From assembly GCA_034766995.1 (NCBI GenBank), contig CM068315.1, positions 5,132,236 through 5,196,235 on the forward strand: a DNA stretch of 64,000 bases, in the 5' to 3' direction. Shown here one piece after another: positions 51,540-63,199 of the stretch. Both the position numbers and the translations under genes were made by a program. Numbering within the stretch: the stretch's first letter is position 1; each line of letters opens with the position of its first letter. This DNA comes from Acanthacorydalis orientalis (lineage: Eukaryota; Arthropoda; Insecta; Megaloptera; Corydalidae). The notes beneath the pieces were generated by a model, which searched no databases, was not told where the DNA came from, and saw only the letters and a program-made list of their open reading frames with translations.

Positions 51540-52040
51540 TTCATCTTTAATAACGGGTTTCAATGGATACGACATTTTCATTATTACACATTTCATCAGG
51601 CGATTAGTTTTTTTTATCCGTGAATAATCGCATATATAATTTCCTGAACCGATAAGGGCGCTATTTGTTATATCTGAAATCCAGGAGCATGCAAATACGA
51701 AATCATTTCATATCTCCTCTCCATTCCCAGTATTAATCATAATCGTAGCATAAACTAAAGTTTGCGTGTCCAATATTTGATAATATCAACTCTGTACTTC
51801 TCTAAAAATTGTAATAGCTTCGATCCATGATGTCTGACATGTTATCTGAAATATCAGATACTAATTTAAACCGCTGAATGACTATAAAATTCCATGAAAT
51901 AAAACGATTATTTTTTAGGTAATTTTATTAAGATTGGTAAAGGATTAATATAAAGTATATGGTCAGTTAATACAGTATTTTAATTTGTTTGTTCTTAATA
52001 GATAGTGTAAATATATAATATATGATTGATAATATAATAT
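51540..52040. other. AT-rich spacer
   Basis: Nothing was recognised here. Confidence 0.45.
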
Positions 52041-52041
52041 A

Positions 52042-52970
52042 CAGTGTGTCTCAAAAGTCACTATCTATTTTAATGACATTGGATGTTTTTAAAATGCCAT
52101 GCTGGCATAATGATATCTACTTCTTGTGCAAGTTTGTGTGTTTGAAACAAGTTAATTGATATTTCGAATTTTGTTTATAATAATAAAGCGACCTTCTACA
52201 CATGTGGAAAAGTTAATTGACTCATTTGATAACTGTCTCATTTGAGCGGACTAGAAACCAACTAATTTTCTTGAATGGAAACGAGACAAACCGAAAGCGA
52301 ATGTTGGGCTTGGTATGACTCAGTCAAAGGTGTATGGAACTTTCTTCTTTGCAAAGGTTACGATTACAGGGAGTAAGTATCTTGACATGCCTGAACAATT
52401 CCTCGAACCTCGACATCTTATAGATGGCATTCTTGACAGAAGAATGGGCGCTAATGACCTTATCTGTCGAAGCTCCCTAAAACCCCAATAACCAACCAAT
52501 CTTGACACAATAGTTTTTCAAGAAGATGAAAGCACCGTGCCAGTATCTTGACTTGTACTTGATTATCTTGACAGACGCTTCCTAGGTCATTGGATTGATC
52601 GTGGACGAACACGACCAAAGGTAGCATGTTCATCCGATTTGACACCATTAGATTTTTTGTTTAGGGTTTCATTAAGTGTAAGGTGTACACTGATAGAAGA
52701 ATTAGTTATGGTGTCGAACTTCAAAATCGTATAATCGATGCAGTTAAGAAAAGAATGCCTCAAATGCAGGAAAGTGTGTTCCTGGAAAAGATTTATGGCT
52801 TTGAGCTGTGTAGAGATACTGATGATCGCCATGAGGAGACAGATACATGAAAAACATTTATTCTTTATGGCACTTCTTTTGAAACAAATATATTTTTTTG
52901 TATGTCTTCAACCAATTTTTCTTAATTTCCACTATTTTTCAAAATGGCTACTGAGTTTTAAAACATTCTG
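52042..52970 (+). pseudogene. Tc1/mariner-superfamily element with decayed transposase
   Basis: The left end cagtgtgtctcaaaagtcac and the inverse of the right end (cagaatgttttaaaactcag) are similar, next to TA. Recognisable + strand blocks are FFFAKVTITGSKYLDM near 52340-52390, then VFQEDEST (52512-52535, a QQDGA-like position with the second catalytic Asp), DYLDRRFLGHWIDRGRTRPK, SSDLTPLDFLF (third Asp), and a degenerate tail. The N-terminal half is nearly gone. Stops and shifts are frequent. The relic at 2412 is from the same kind of element. A 37-base motif near 52452 that seems to be an insertion is described as a finding. Confidence 0.78.
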
Positions 52971-52989
52971 TATAATAGATAATATATAA

Positions 52990-53558
52990 TAGATATTACG
53001 TCAATCAAAAATTGACATGCGAATTTTAGTAACTTGAGTTATAAAGATATGCTCCTTCTAAGAAAATTTTATGGATTATTAATGTTAGAGAAATATGACA
53101 TATTATCACAAGTTCATTTTTTATTTTTACTGCTATTCAATTGAGTGATTGAAAATTTGACTGATTGAACAAAAATCAATATATATATATAATGCATTTA
53201 TTAATTTCGATTTTTGCGATGCATTCAAGATATTTTACATAATGCATCGTCTTACAGTAACTACCTGTAACGTTTTCACAATCGTCTTTTATCACTTGAA
53301 AACACTACTTTTTTGATTAACTAACATATGTGGTAAATATAGTTATCTAATAAATCGAAATATATTGTTTGAAATTATCATAAAATATATAAAATAATTT
53401 TTATTTTATATAATTTTAATATTTTCAATATAACTAGTAAAAGTATGTTCAAATTCTTCAATTTTTTTAGTATAATTATTAAATGAATTTCAGTACTGTA
53501 TACTAAACATAAAATAGTAAATTCATTATATTTTATATTCACATAATTTTCTGTCTAT
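52990..53558. other. featureless AT-rich intron
   Basis: Nothing was recognised here. Confidence 0.45.
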
Positions 53559-53576
53559 CTATCCATCTATTTGTCT

Positions 53577-53641
<65 letters not shown>

Positions 53642-53668
53642 AATATAAATAGATAGATATGTAGATAG

Positions 53669-53705
<37 letters not shown>

Positions 53706-53945
53706 ATATATGTGTATATAGATAGATAGATAGATAGATAGATAAATAGGTAGATAGATATAAGATAGATAGATAGACAGATATATAGATAGGCAGATAT
53801 ATAGATAGATATATAGGTAGATATGTAGATAGATATACGATAGATAGATGAATAGATAGATATATAGATAGATCGATATGTAGATCAATATATCCATAGA
53901 CATATGTGTAGATAGATATATAGAGAAACAGATACATATACACAA

Positions 53946-53980
<35 letters not shown>

Positions 53981-54005
53981 GATAGATAGATAGATATAGA
54001 TAGAT
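53559..54005. repeat. compound (TA)n / (GATA)n array
   Basis: A pure TA tract (53579-53639) leads into several hundred bases of GATA/TAGA units with GACA and GGTA variants, mixed with shorter TA runs (53670-53705, 53945-53980). The long minus-strand open frames here are artefacts of the repeat. Confidence 0.95.
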
Positions 54006-54049
54006 GATAATATAATAATAATAAATCTAATAAATGTAAGTGCAAATCT

Positions 54050-54360
54050 ATTTTAATTTCTGTTCGTATCAACAAGTCTCGACTTCGACTTTTGTACATA
54101 TGTATTCATTGCAATTTGTAAGTTTCATATGAAAAATTCCACGATAGGAAATGTATTCAGGACTATCTGAGATTTTCGTTCGATAATAGTTTAGCATATG
54201 GAGGGCGACGAGCATAAAAATTGTAATGGGAGTGTAGGTTTTTGAATGACAGCTCTGTGTATGTCAAAGGAAGGTCTAGCGCACTGATGTACCGGCAGGC
54301 TGTGTTCACAAAGCGAAGGGAAATTCAAAGGAAGAACTGAAATCGTATGCAGATAGACGA
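54050..54360. other. less AT-rich patch, unassigned
   Basis: Sequence around 54190-54340 (atggagggcgacgagc, gatgtaccggcaggctgtg) differs from its AT-rich surroundings. It lies between the GATA array and a long TA array. No gene was recognised. Confidence 0.22.
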
Positions 54361-54427
54361 ATCCTATTCATAGTTCTGATAAAGAGTGGATCATAGATTT
54401 CTAAATCATTTATACATACATACATAC

Positions 54428-54431
<4 letters not shown>

Positions 54432-54520
<89 letters not shown>
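54432..54520. repeat. (TA)n microsatellite
   Basis: One of the longest pure TA arrays, about 88 bases. Confidence 0.95.
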
Positions 54521-54523
<3 letters not shown>

Positions 54524-55071
54524 ATCATTGTATTTTAAAGAATGTTGACGCAGAATAGATATTCTGCAGATTTGAATAGATATTTGATTCACGTGACATA
54601 CATACGCACACACCGTCAACGTATTGTCCTATATTAGAGGTATGCACAACTCACAATTCACTCGGAATGAAACTACTTGACGATATCATAGGAAAGGTTC
54701 GAGTCAAAACTAATATTTTATTTATACGAATTGTTATTATCGTCACATGCGACGCTCAGTTCGACGTTGATATTCGCTTTTGACAATCCGTATGAAAATT
54801 TGTAAAAGGAATCTAAAACATCAGAAAACCCATAAGATTCGTAAAATAGACGCTTAAGGAACACATGCATGTTCGCACAGTTTCAAATAATATTTTTTCG
54901 AAACGAAACTGAAAATCTGGAAAGAAAGACAATGTTTTTTTTTTATTGAGAAATTAGTCTCTGGTTTTTGCAAAATAATTGTGTTTAATATTTTTTTTAT
55001 ATATTATAGTAGTTATCTCACAAGGTATTTCAAGTGATAGATATTTTTTTTATAAATCAGAAGACTTATGT

Positions 55072-55250
55072 TCCTACTCGTCCTAACGTTTTCTAACGCC
55101 CGCTCTCTTCTAACAAATAACATAAATTAACAAATTATACAAACAAATAATTTGTGTAAAATGTAAATCCTAAAATTTTTATGGGTAATTTTACAAATAT
55201 TAACAACAAAATACAATGTTAAACGGTGTAACAATTTTTTACTCTAAAGC
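55072..55250 (+). repeat. dispersed repeat with GC-rich head (copy 4), interrupted
   Basis: The blocks taacaaataacataaattaa, gtaaaatgtaaatcctaaa, aacaaaatacaatgtt and ttttttactctaaag match copies 1-3. The repeat stops exactly where the hAT end at 55251 begins. Confidence 0.6.
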
Positions 55251-55980
55251 AGGGGTGTCCAATCTTTTGGCTTCCTTGAGCCAGATTGAAAGAAAAAGAA
55301 TTGTCTTGGGCCACACATAAAATATTTTACGACCAACGATAGCAAATGAGCAAAAAAATGATCAGTGCATTATTTTCTCGATATCTGCCACCACAGATAA
55401 GCAAAGAAATTCCTTGCATAATGATCTTAATTTTGCGCCTCCCATGAGGGTCTTTTAAATTCGTCGAGCAGGTCACAAATTTGAGATCACTGATATAGAA
55501 AATGTACATATCTAAGTAATAAAACTTCATTAATTTTTTTTAATATTTTTTTATTATAAAAGTAAAAGGAAAGATGGCAACATAAAACTAGTGGTATATT
55601 TGACATTGTTTTTGAGAAATTAATGCATCAATATCAGGTTTTATGGAAGTAGTTGCAATTCTGAGTGAGTTCTCATGATGCTCATCAAATACTTTAGTTC
55701 TAATTTTACTCCTTGTTCCATGTATACTTGAGAATAGTTGCTCACAAATGTAGGTGCTGCCAAAAAGCGATGACATGAATAAAGAGTGATTGTGAAGTAA
55801 AGGATATCTGTCTCTGGGTAGATAGGTCTTATAAAAGTCCAGTAAAGAGACATGATGAAAATTTTCTTTAAGTTTCTTTAATTTCTGGACATTCAACGAT
55901 TGAATTTCTTCTCGTATGTTGTTCTTTAGCTGCAGGATGTTTTCTTGTTTTTGACTTATTCGATCGACTATGAGACCTAA
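55251..55980 (-). mobile_element. hAT relic with C-terminal transposase
   Basis: The left end is CAGGGGTGTCCAATC, followed by a ggccaca-rich stretch typical of this hAT group. On the minus strand 55896-55588 keeps a 102-residue open frame: LLDFYKTYLPRD, then SSLFGSTYICEQLFSSIHGT, RSKIRTKVFDEHHENSLRI, and a final DIDALISQKQ. This is the hAT C-terminal dimerisation domain, close in pattern to GTF2IRD2/ZBED5-type transposases. The upstream catalytic core is missing and no right end was found, so it is a truncated relic inserted in the repeat at 55072. Confidence 0.82.
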
Positions 55981-57630
55981 TTATCATTTATGATAACATT
56001 CCAATACATTATTTTTTTAACGAATGCAATTAACAACAATTCTCATTCGTAGAATGAAAAAATGCATTATTATTTTAACAGGAAATGTGTAGAAAATGGA
56101 GTGAACTTAGAAGAGTTTAAATTACATGTAATTAATCAGGACTCGTTATGAAAAACATTCTAATTAATAGTTTTCACCGGTATGACTAATAATTAATGAA
56201 CGGTAGACCGGTAACGAGCAATTAAATTTTGTTCAGATTGGATCGCTTCGTTCGAAATTGTAATAGGTACGACGTCAATTACGTAATCAAGTTTTAATAA
56301 TTGACTTCGTCAGCTCTGATTAAAATAGTTAGACGTTATCAGTTTTATGATTTATATTTAGCACGTTATTGAACGTTGTCACTCGTTTAGAGTTTCAAAT
56401 AAAAATTCAATCGAGCAATTGAGATTTTTTTAAATCATCATATCAAATACATAAAATATAGTATATTATTACTATTTGCTTTGAAAAATACTTAGAAAAT
56501 GTTTGTCATGTCCGACGAATATCTATTTAGTATCCTTTGAAAAGAGAATTTAAAAAGATGTATTTGCAAGTAAATAAAATAAGAGTTAATGTTATTTTAT
56601 ATGATTTTGATGCTTACTTTTCAGAAAAATAATAAAAAAAATTAGAAATCTTTCGATAACACGGTATTTAAATTGAAAAAAATCTTAATCATTTCATGGA
56701 AAATAAAATATTGAACTAGTTAAAGTCTTATTTAATATAATCTGTCCAGTTTCATATCTCTAAGTGAAATTTCTGAACTGAAATTGATCAATAATTATCT
56801 GCTATTTTCTTGTGCTATATTTTATTATATAGTTATTATTTATTTAATATTTATTTTTTTTTTTTGGAATTTAATAATGTATATTTTAATTACAACAAAC
56901 TAAATTACTACATAAATGTTTCTTATTTTAAAATAATAGGAATCACACATTGTTAATAAGAGCCCATACATCAATATTAAAAAAATATATACAAATAGAA
57001 AAACGAGAAAAATTTAATTACATGAAAAAATGATTATTCAGTCTTTATCAAATTGTATCAATAATCAGTCAGTCTGAATTTGAATTTTAAGTTTTATCTG
57101 TGTCTTTAACTCTTCCTTTCCGGTGCGGTAAACTCAACTGACCGCTTGTTTTTATTTGCAAATATCCTTCTTTCTGTTATTCACAGAATACTGATATTCC
57201 TTGTTATCCTATTTTATTCGGTGCTATCACTAATGAGTTTTCAAAAATAGTGATAGAACCCATGTATATTGTTTTAATTATTTCTTTTATTTCGAAAACC
57301 AACCTCAACTTTGGTACGCATGTGTAGTTCAATAAATCTCAGTTTACTGATTGTCAAATATTTGCCGTAAGGAAGTAGAGTGATATTTTTAATTATATTT
57401 CTTTATTTTCTTGTAATAGACATACTCTATTGATACTAATCGCTAGTGTAAGGATTACCATTGATGATTAATTAAAAATCTTCCTATTCCTTCATAAATA
57501 GTAATTTTCATGAAAAATATTAGCAGTAAACTGTGTTTATTGAACTGACAAGGAGAGTTTCAAAACGGAACTGGGATGGAAGAATTAAAAATTAAGAATT
57601 ACGATTATTAAAAAAAATTTTTAAGAGCAT

Positions 57631-57640
<10 letters not shown>
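55981..57640. other. AT-rich intron with a moderately CpG-containing part at 56200-56420
   Basis: The part 56200-56420 has several cgtc/gacgt and ATTA-type strings (gacgtcaattacgtaatc), which could be binding sites. Otherwise nothing was recognised. Confidence 0.35.

Positions 57641-57667
<27 letters not shown>
57641..57667. repeat. short (TA)n tract
   Basis: TA run after catacatacat. Confidence 0.9.
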
Positions 57668-57669
<2 letters not shown>

Positions 57670-57671
<2 letters not shown>

Positions 57672-59100
57672 CAATTAAATGATTTGAATAATTAAATTAA
57701 ATAAAAAAAAATATATGAAATGATTGTACAAAATGTAGTATCAATGTAAATGTTTCTTAGTCGGTTTATTTTAAACTTGTGTTCGGCTTCCTTTTACACA
57801 AAACTAACTGGTTGTTGTGTGAATTGGTGTAAAGATACTTGAATTGGAGCGTTTTTCGTAATCTTCAATAAAGATGTTTCACGTTGTTGACCAACATAGC
57901 TTCAGGGTACAAACAATCGGAAGTTTCCTTTTAAAAGTCAGTTGTCTTTGTTATATTTTATATTTTTTTCGATATGAAAGGAAACAGTCTTGTATCATTT
58001 AAAATAAAATCACATTTTTGTACATATATTTAAAGAAGACATGTTATAATGAATTAAATTTGATAATTTAATTGGCATAAGTAGATTAATTTCTCACTTA
58101 CATCCTTTTTTGCGTTTTGTGTTTATTGGAATTAATTGCAAGTAATTGTATATGTTTTTTTTTTATTTAATAATCAAATTAATTATAGAATCTATTTTTA
58201 AATAAAATTTGAAAGACTGTTAAAAGAAAAAAGGTAAATGGTAGCGGAAAAATTAATGACAAACAGTTTGTGCTGATTTATTTTTCTTTTTGAAATATTT
58301 GCAGTATAAAAATATGTAAGGGTTAATTTGTACAATCTGATAACTATATAAAAGAATCGGTGATTGTAACCAAATTTTAGTGATAATGCGCAAGAAATTT
58401 ATTGAAATAAAAAGTCTAGTTGTTGTGTATCGTGATTAATTGTATATTTGATCCATAAGGAAAACATAATGAAAGAATATATTTCATGCCATTTTAATAA
58501 AACAGCTTATAATTTTCATAACTGATGTGTTATAGTCAAAATACTACAGTAATGAAAAATCTTAATATAAAAAAGGGTGCGAAATTTCACCGAAATACAG
58601 CAATATTAATAAAAATAATTTAAAACTTTGAAAATTAGTAAAAATCGGAAGATAAAAAATTGTAAATAAAAAAAGTAAAGAGTAAAACATATATAAAATA
58701 GTAGCTAATACTCTTAATTACTATTTATTTAAATAAAATGATTACTCAGTACGACACAAACGCAGAAACTGCTGTACTACTATTGGAATTAATGATATGC
58801 GTTATATTATTTCGTTTGATAATGACCTTAGCTACCGAAGCGGCCTAAAACTCCAAATGATATCAACATAACAATGTATGATATTAAAGTTTTTCTCGTC
58901 TACAAACATTTCAAAAATAACACCATACAAACATACACTGATTTATTACGGTTTTCAATAAATAATAAACATATTTTATAAATTGTTTAATAATATATGG
59001 GTGATGAATAACCCCTTAAAAACAATTTACAGAAGAAGATTAAGTATAGAAGTACTTATAATTTCTAATACAACACGCGACTTACCAAAATAACTAAATA
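57670..59100. other. AT-rich intron
   Basis: The only irregularity is the motif at 58820-58859, shared with 52452-52491. No gene was found. Confidence 0.45.
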
Positions 59101-59101
59101 A

Positions 59102-59825
59102 GTCACACACTCAATAGCTCACTCACTCACTAGCTCTCTCACTCACTCACTAGCTCGCTCACTCACTCACTAGCTTGCTCACTCACTCACTAGCTCGCTT
59201 ACTCACTCACTCACTAACTAGCTTTCTCGCTCGCTCACTCACTCACTCACTCACTCACTCACTCACTCACTAGCTTGCTCACTCACTCACTGACTAGCTC
59301 GCTCACTCACTCACTCATTCACTAGCTCGCTCACTCACTCACTAGCTCGTTCACTCAGTCACTCACTAGCTCATTCACTCACTCACTCACTAGCTCGCTC
59401 ACTCATTAGCTCGATCACTAACTCACTCAGTAGCTCGCTCACTCACTAGCTTCCTCGCTCACTGACTAGCTCGCTCACTCACTCACTCACTGACTAGCTC
59501 GCTCACTCACTCACTAGCTCGTTCATTCACTAACTCACTAGCTCTTTCATTCACTCACTCACTCACTAGCTCGCTCACTCACTAGCTCGCTCACTCATTA
59601 GCTCGATCACTAACTCACTCAGTAGCTCACTCACTAACTAGCTTACTCGCTCACTCACTCACTCACTAGCTCGCTCACTCACTCACTAGCGCGCTCACTC
59701 ACTCATTCACTCACTCACTAGTTCATCCACTAACTCACTCACTAGCTCGCTCGCTCGCTCACTCACTCACTCACTCACTAGCTCGCTCACTCACTTACTC
59801 ACTACCTCGCTCACTCACTCACTTC
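59102..59825. repeat. 720-base CACT/AGCT/CGCT minisatellite with higher-order structure
   Basis: The array is built from 4-base words, mostly CACT, with a recurrent AGCTCGCT between short CACT runs. Variants include CATT, AACT, AGTC and GATC. A stretch of about 40 bases starting at 59391 recurs at 59583, an offset of 192 bases, which shows a higher-order repeat. All words keep the 4-base register, so no frame can stay open for long. It is the largest GC-containing simple array in the window. Confidence 0.95.
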
Positions 59826-59929
59826 ATTAGTATCATTGTTTACTAGCGCTATCATATCGATTTATAAATTTTAAATATATATTTGCAAATACGGCTATAA
59901 AGTAACGACTAGTATTTCAACAATCGTCA

Positions 59930-60400
59930 ATTACACTAAAAGCCGCATAATTTCAACGACGTATACACGTCGCAATAAAAATGATTTCATAAAAAAAAAG
60001 AATAGCATCCATTTTCTCAACTATTTTTCACGAATGTCGAGAGCGAGCATATACCTTCTGCATTCACCGGTTGCAGCAGTTTTTAAGTGTTTTCTTAAAA
60101 GATTCCTTTTTTCATAAAATTCATCTGACGCCATCGCGATTACAAAGAACATCAGTTTACTTTTCGACTAGCCGTAAGTTTGTGTCGGGAAAGTAGCTCG
60201 GTGTTTTCACAGAAAAAAGACCATTAAAAGCCGGGCTGAAAGTTTTCTTTTCTACGTTTCTTGTCCTTTGTATTTGCTTTAACCGTATGCCAATGGCTAA
60301 TGAAGTCGGTTTATGTACAGGGAGTCATTTATCAAAACGTACAATAATCGTGGATCACAATTGTCTGGATTTTGTTTCTGTGTTCGAAAGCTTTGTAAAT
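59930..60400. promoter_or_regulatory. GC-richer island
   Basis: Raised CpG occurs beside the minisatellite (ttcaacgacgtatacacgtcg near 59953; gaatgtcgagagcgagc near 60032). No protein-like frame. It is a candidate intronic regulatory element about 3 kb before the second exon. Confidence 0.25.
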
Positions 60401-60879
60401 AAATGAGTTTTCATAGACTTTATATAGCATTGGTTTCGTTATAATCCATAAAACAGGTTCATTGTACATAGAGGTCATTCATATATTTTGAAATTCATAT
60501 TCTTCTTAGTTGTTTAGAATAGTCTTTAATCATATTCAATTTTCAACATGTAGTAAAAGATTGGAATTGATAACTTGCGATAAACTTTTATTTATTTTTG
60601 AATTTAGGAAAGTTCAATGATAATTTTTAGATAATCGTTTTACTAAAGACAACAAATTTTTTTTTCAAAAAACAACTATTTTTAATACATGACAACTTCA
60701 AAGATCGATTAAAAAAAGAAGTGAAGCTTCATTCTTTAAATAAATTTGAGATTATTATTCATTTCTTCATAATCTGTTATTAATTTTAAAATATATTCAA
60801 AATATATAAGAATTATATATGTAAAAGTATTTTTTAATGAATGATTGAATATTTGTTAAGCTGCTCTTTGATTCAAATA
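60400..60879. other. featureless AT-rich intron
   Basis: Nothing was recognised here. Confidence 0.45.
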
Positions 60880-61030
60880 CAGTTCTGACAGTGTGGTTAA
60901 AATTCACTTTCACAAACTACACATTTTTTCTATTTAGAAATGTTCAATAAATTATATATTTCTGATGGTTTCTCATATACATTTCAACGGAAATTCTTTC
61001 ATCCTCAAAGCACCAAGATACAGGAATATC
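60880..61030 (+). repeat. partial copy of the 5703-type dispersed repeat
   Basis: It begins acagttctgacagtgtggtt, matching acagttctgatattttggtt at 5703, and continues through ctttcacaaa, gttcaataaatta and ttctttcatcctcaaagc. Confidence 0.5.
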
Positions 61031-61139
61031 GTTTTTTTAACCAGACATTTTTTGTGTTTTTAAGGTGAAAAAATAATTGTCGAATAAAAAAAAAAATACC
61101 ACACACTTCGAGTATTTAATTTTTATCTAAATATAACCC

Positions 61140-61510
61140 AAACTCCTCCGTGCATAAATACAAACTTAGCAGCAATATATGTGCTTGAATGGTACATACC
61201 AGTACGGGTGGAACGCTGTTTAAAATATCATGCAAATAAGATAATATCTTTATTTATTACGTTTGTTACATTTATGGTACGCTGTAATTATAATTAATAG
61301 CGTTTCGTTTCGGTAGATTATAATATAAACGTGCACGTGTTCAACGGAATACATTTTATGTAATTATTATCAAACGTTGCGAACGAGATGTCAGTTGTAC
61401 GCAGCGCATCTGATTTTTATGATTATAACATTTTATCGGTCCGAGACCGTGAAACTGGAGGCCGGTATTTGATTCCAATTCAATTTTATAAAAAAAAAAT
61501 ACGTTCCGTT
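61140..61510. promoter_or_regulatory. GC-richer patch
   Basis: Several CpG sites occur between 61190 and 61500 (agtacgggtggaacgctg, ggtccgagaccgtgaaactgg). No protein-like frame was found. Weak candidate for a conserved noncoding element. Confidence 0.18.
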
Positions 61511-61559
61511 TTTTTGAAAGAATTGTAATGATAATTGTGTTTGAAACATGCACATTACA

Positions 61560-62318
61560 TTCATGACTTCTAAAACATTTAAAATTTAATTAAAGATATT
61601 TAAAATTTAATTAAAGATAAACACTATGATATTCGACACACTTACTTTTATTATAATAATGAAACATAGCTACTTTCAATATTGAATATAACAGACTTTA
61701 TAGATTTTCCAGAAAAGTCTGTATTTGTAAAAGAAGGCAAGTTTTTGAAGACGAATTTAATAGTTTTATCATTTTTAATAATATATCCGCACTTAAAATA
61801 TAAATATATATGTAATTGTTTCGAAAATAGTATTTGATTGATGAAGTCTATGAAAATAAATAAATTAATTCTCTAGAAGCAATTATTTCATCTGTTGAGA
61901 ATTTCAGGATTGTTTAATCCACAGAATTTTTAAATGAACTTCGGCCGATGTTTTTTTTTTAATAATCAGTCTGTATACAAAAAATAATTCCATCGTAAAA
62001 TTCATATTTTTGAAAGAAGGTGTTTATTAAAAATTAAAAAATTAATATTTCTGAACAGTTTTCGCGGGAAAACTTAATAAGAATATTTTTAATGATTGAA
62101 TTGAATAGACAATTTGATTTAAAAAAAAAAAAAACATTATTTTATAAAAGAAACTATAAATTTATTTTATAAAAGAAGTGAGAATCCGTTACAAATTTAT
62201 CCAGTTGTGTCTGTTGATTTATAAAAATATTTTGGTTTAATTTTCACAACTGGGATGGATAAGAAAATCTAGAAATGTATTAAATAGTGCTTACTATTTT
62301 TTTCGAAAAGTTTCAATT

Positions 62319-62322
<4 letters not shown>
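61560..62322. other. featureless AT-rich intron
   Basis: A short direct repeat, atttaaaatttaattaaaga, occurs twice in a row near 61578-61618. Nothing else was recognised. Confidence 0.45.
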
Positions 62323-62376
<54 letters not shown>

Positions 62377-62380
62377 ATTT
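62323..62380. repeat. (TA)n-(TG)n compound microsatellite
   Basis: TA array passing into TG at about 62352. Confidence 0.95.
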
Positions 62381-62399
62381 GAGTGTGTGTGTATTTAGG

Positions 62400-63185
62400 T
62401 ATGTGTTTGGCTCATACATTTTAGAAATAGTCATGGCTATTATACATAACTTTTTTATAAATGGACAGTTAATTGAAAGCTATATTCAACTATAATGTTG
62501 TTTGAAGCAATGAAATCAAAACTATGCGATAGTTATCGAGTACTACTCCCATCACTAAAAATAAAATATCAAATTATTTGTAGAATTTGATTGAAATTAT
62601 ATCAATTTAATATTATGTCGATATTTGAAAAATAACCAGATTTATCGAACATTATTTTGTTTAATGTTCACAAGTTTCACTCATTTGAAATTGAATTTGA
62701 TTTAATTAATTTAGAACGAGCATGTCGACTATAAATATTTTACACATATTTTATTATACAATGTTGCTAAAAACTATTTATATTTGCACAGAATTATTAT
62801 TATATTACGTTTGTGGAATCTATGTCCTTTACTGTACTTTCCTGTATTGCAAAAAAATATTAAATATAGATATTCTGTTTTTATGTCGGTAAAAATATAA
62901 CAACATACAAAATCTTCTTATTGTTTCATTTGTGATTAATTATTATTATTTCATTTTTAACTTTTATGATTTAACAACTGAGATTTTATTATTTAAATTT
63001 ACGTTATCTTAAAATAATATTCTTTGTTTATAATATTCTGTTCTTTTTTATAAATGTCAAACATGTTTTCTTCAGTATGATCAATATTGGTTTTAAGTAT
63101 GGTTTTTCTATACATTTATTCAATTTTAAATGCATATAATAAATAAATATAGTATTATTTTTAAGGGTTTCATTATAATATGTCT
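62400..63185. other. AT-rich 3' part of the large intron
   Basis: No features were recognised before the pyrimidine-rich acceptor region at about 63182-63199. Confidence 0.5.
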
Positions 63186-63199
63186 TTTTTTATTTTCAG

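Larger units (their letters stand above)
24467..63199 (+). other. 38.7-kb phase-0 intron inside the first CUB domain
   Basis: The intron starts with gtaagt and ends with tttattttcag. Both flanking exons are in phase 0, and the CUB strand continues without a gap (GDIVQ to LIFDAF). It is filled with transposon relics, (TA)n arrays and a few GC-richer islands described separately. No other exon was recognised inside it. Confidence 0.85.

Noticed and set aside
57225..57265. Hairpin ggtgctatcacta ... tagtgatagaaccc as a structured RNA
   Set aside because: It is a single short imperfect stem with no flanking support, and is expected by chance in this much AT-rich sequence.
59102..59825. CRISPR-like array
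   Set aside because: It has no constant direct repeat with unique spacers; it is a 4-base-register minisatellite in a eukaryotic intron.
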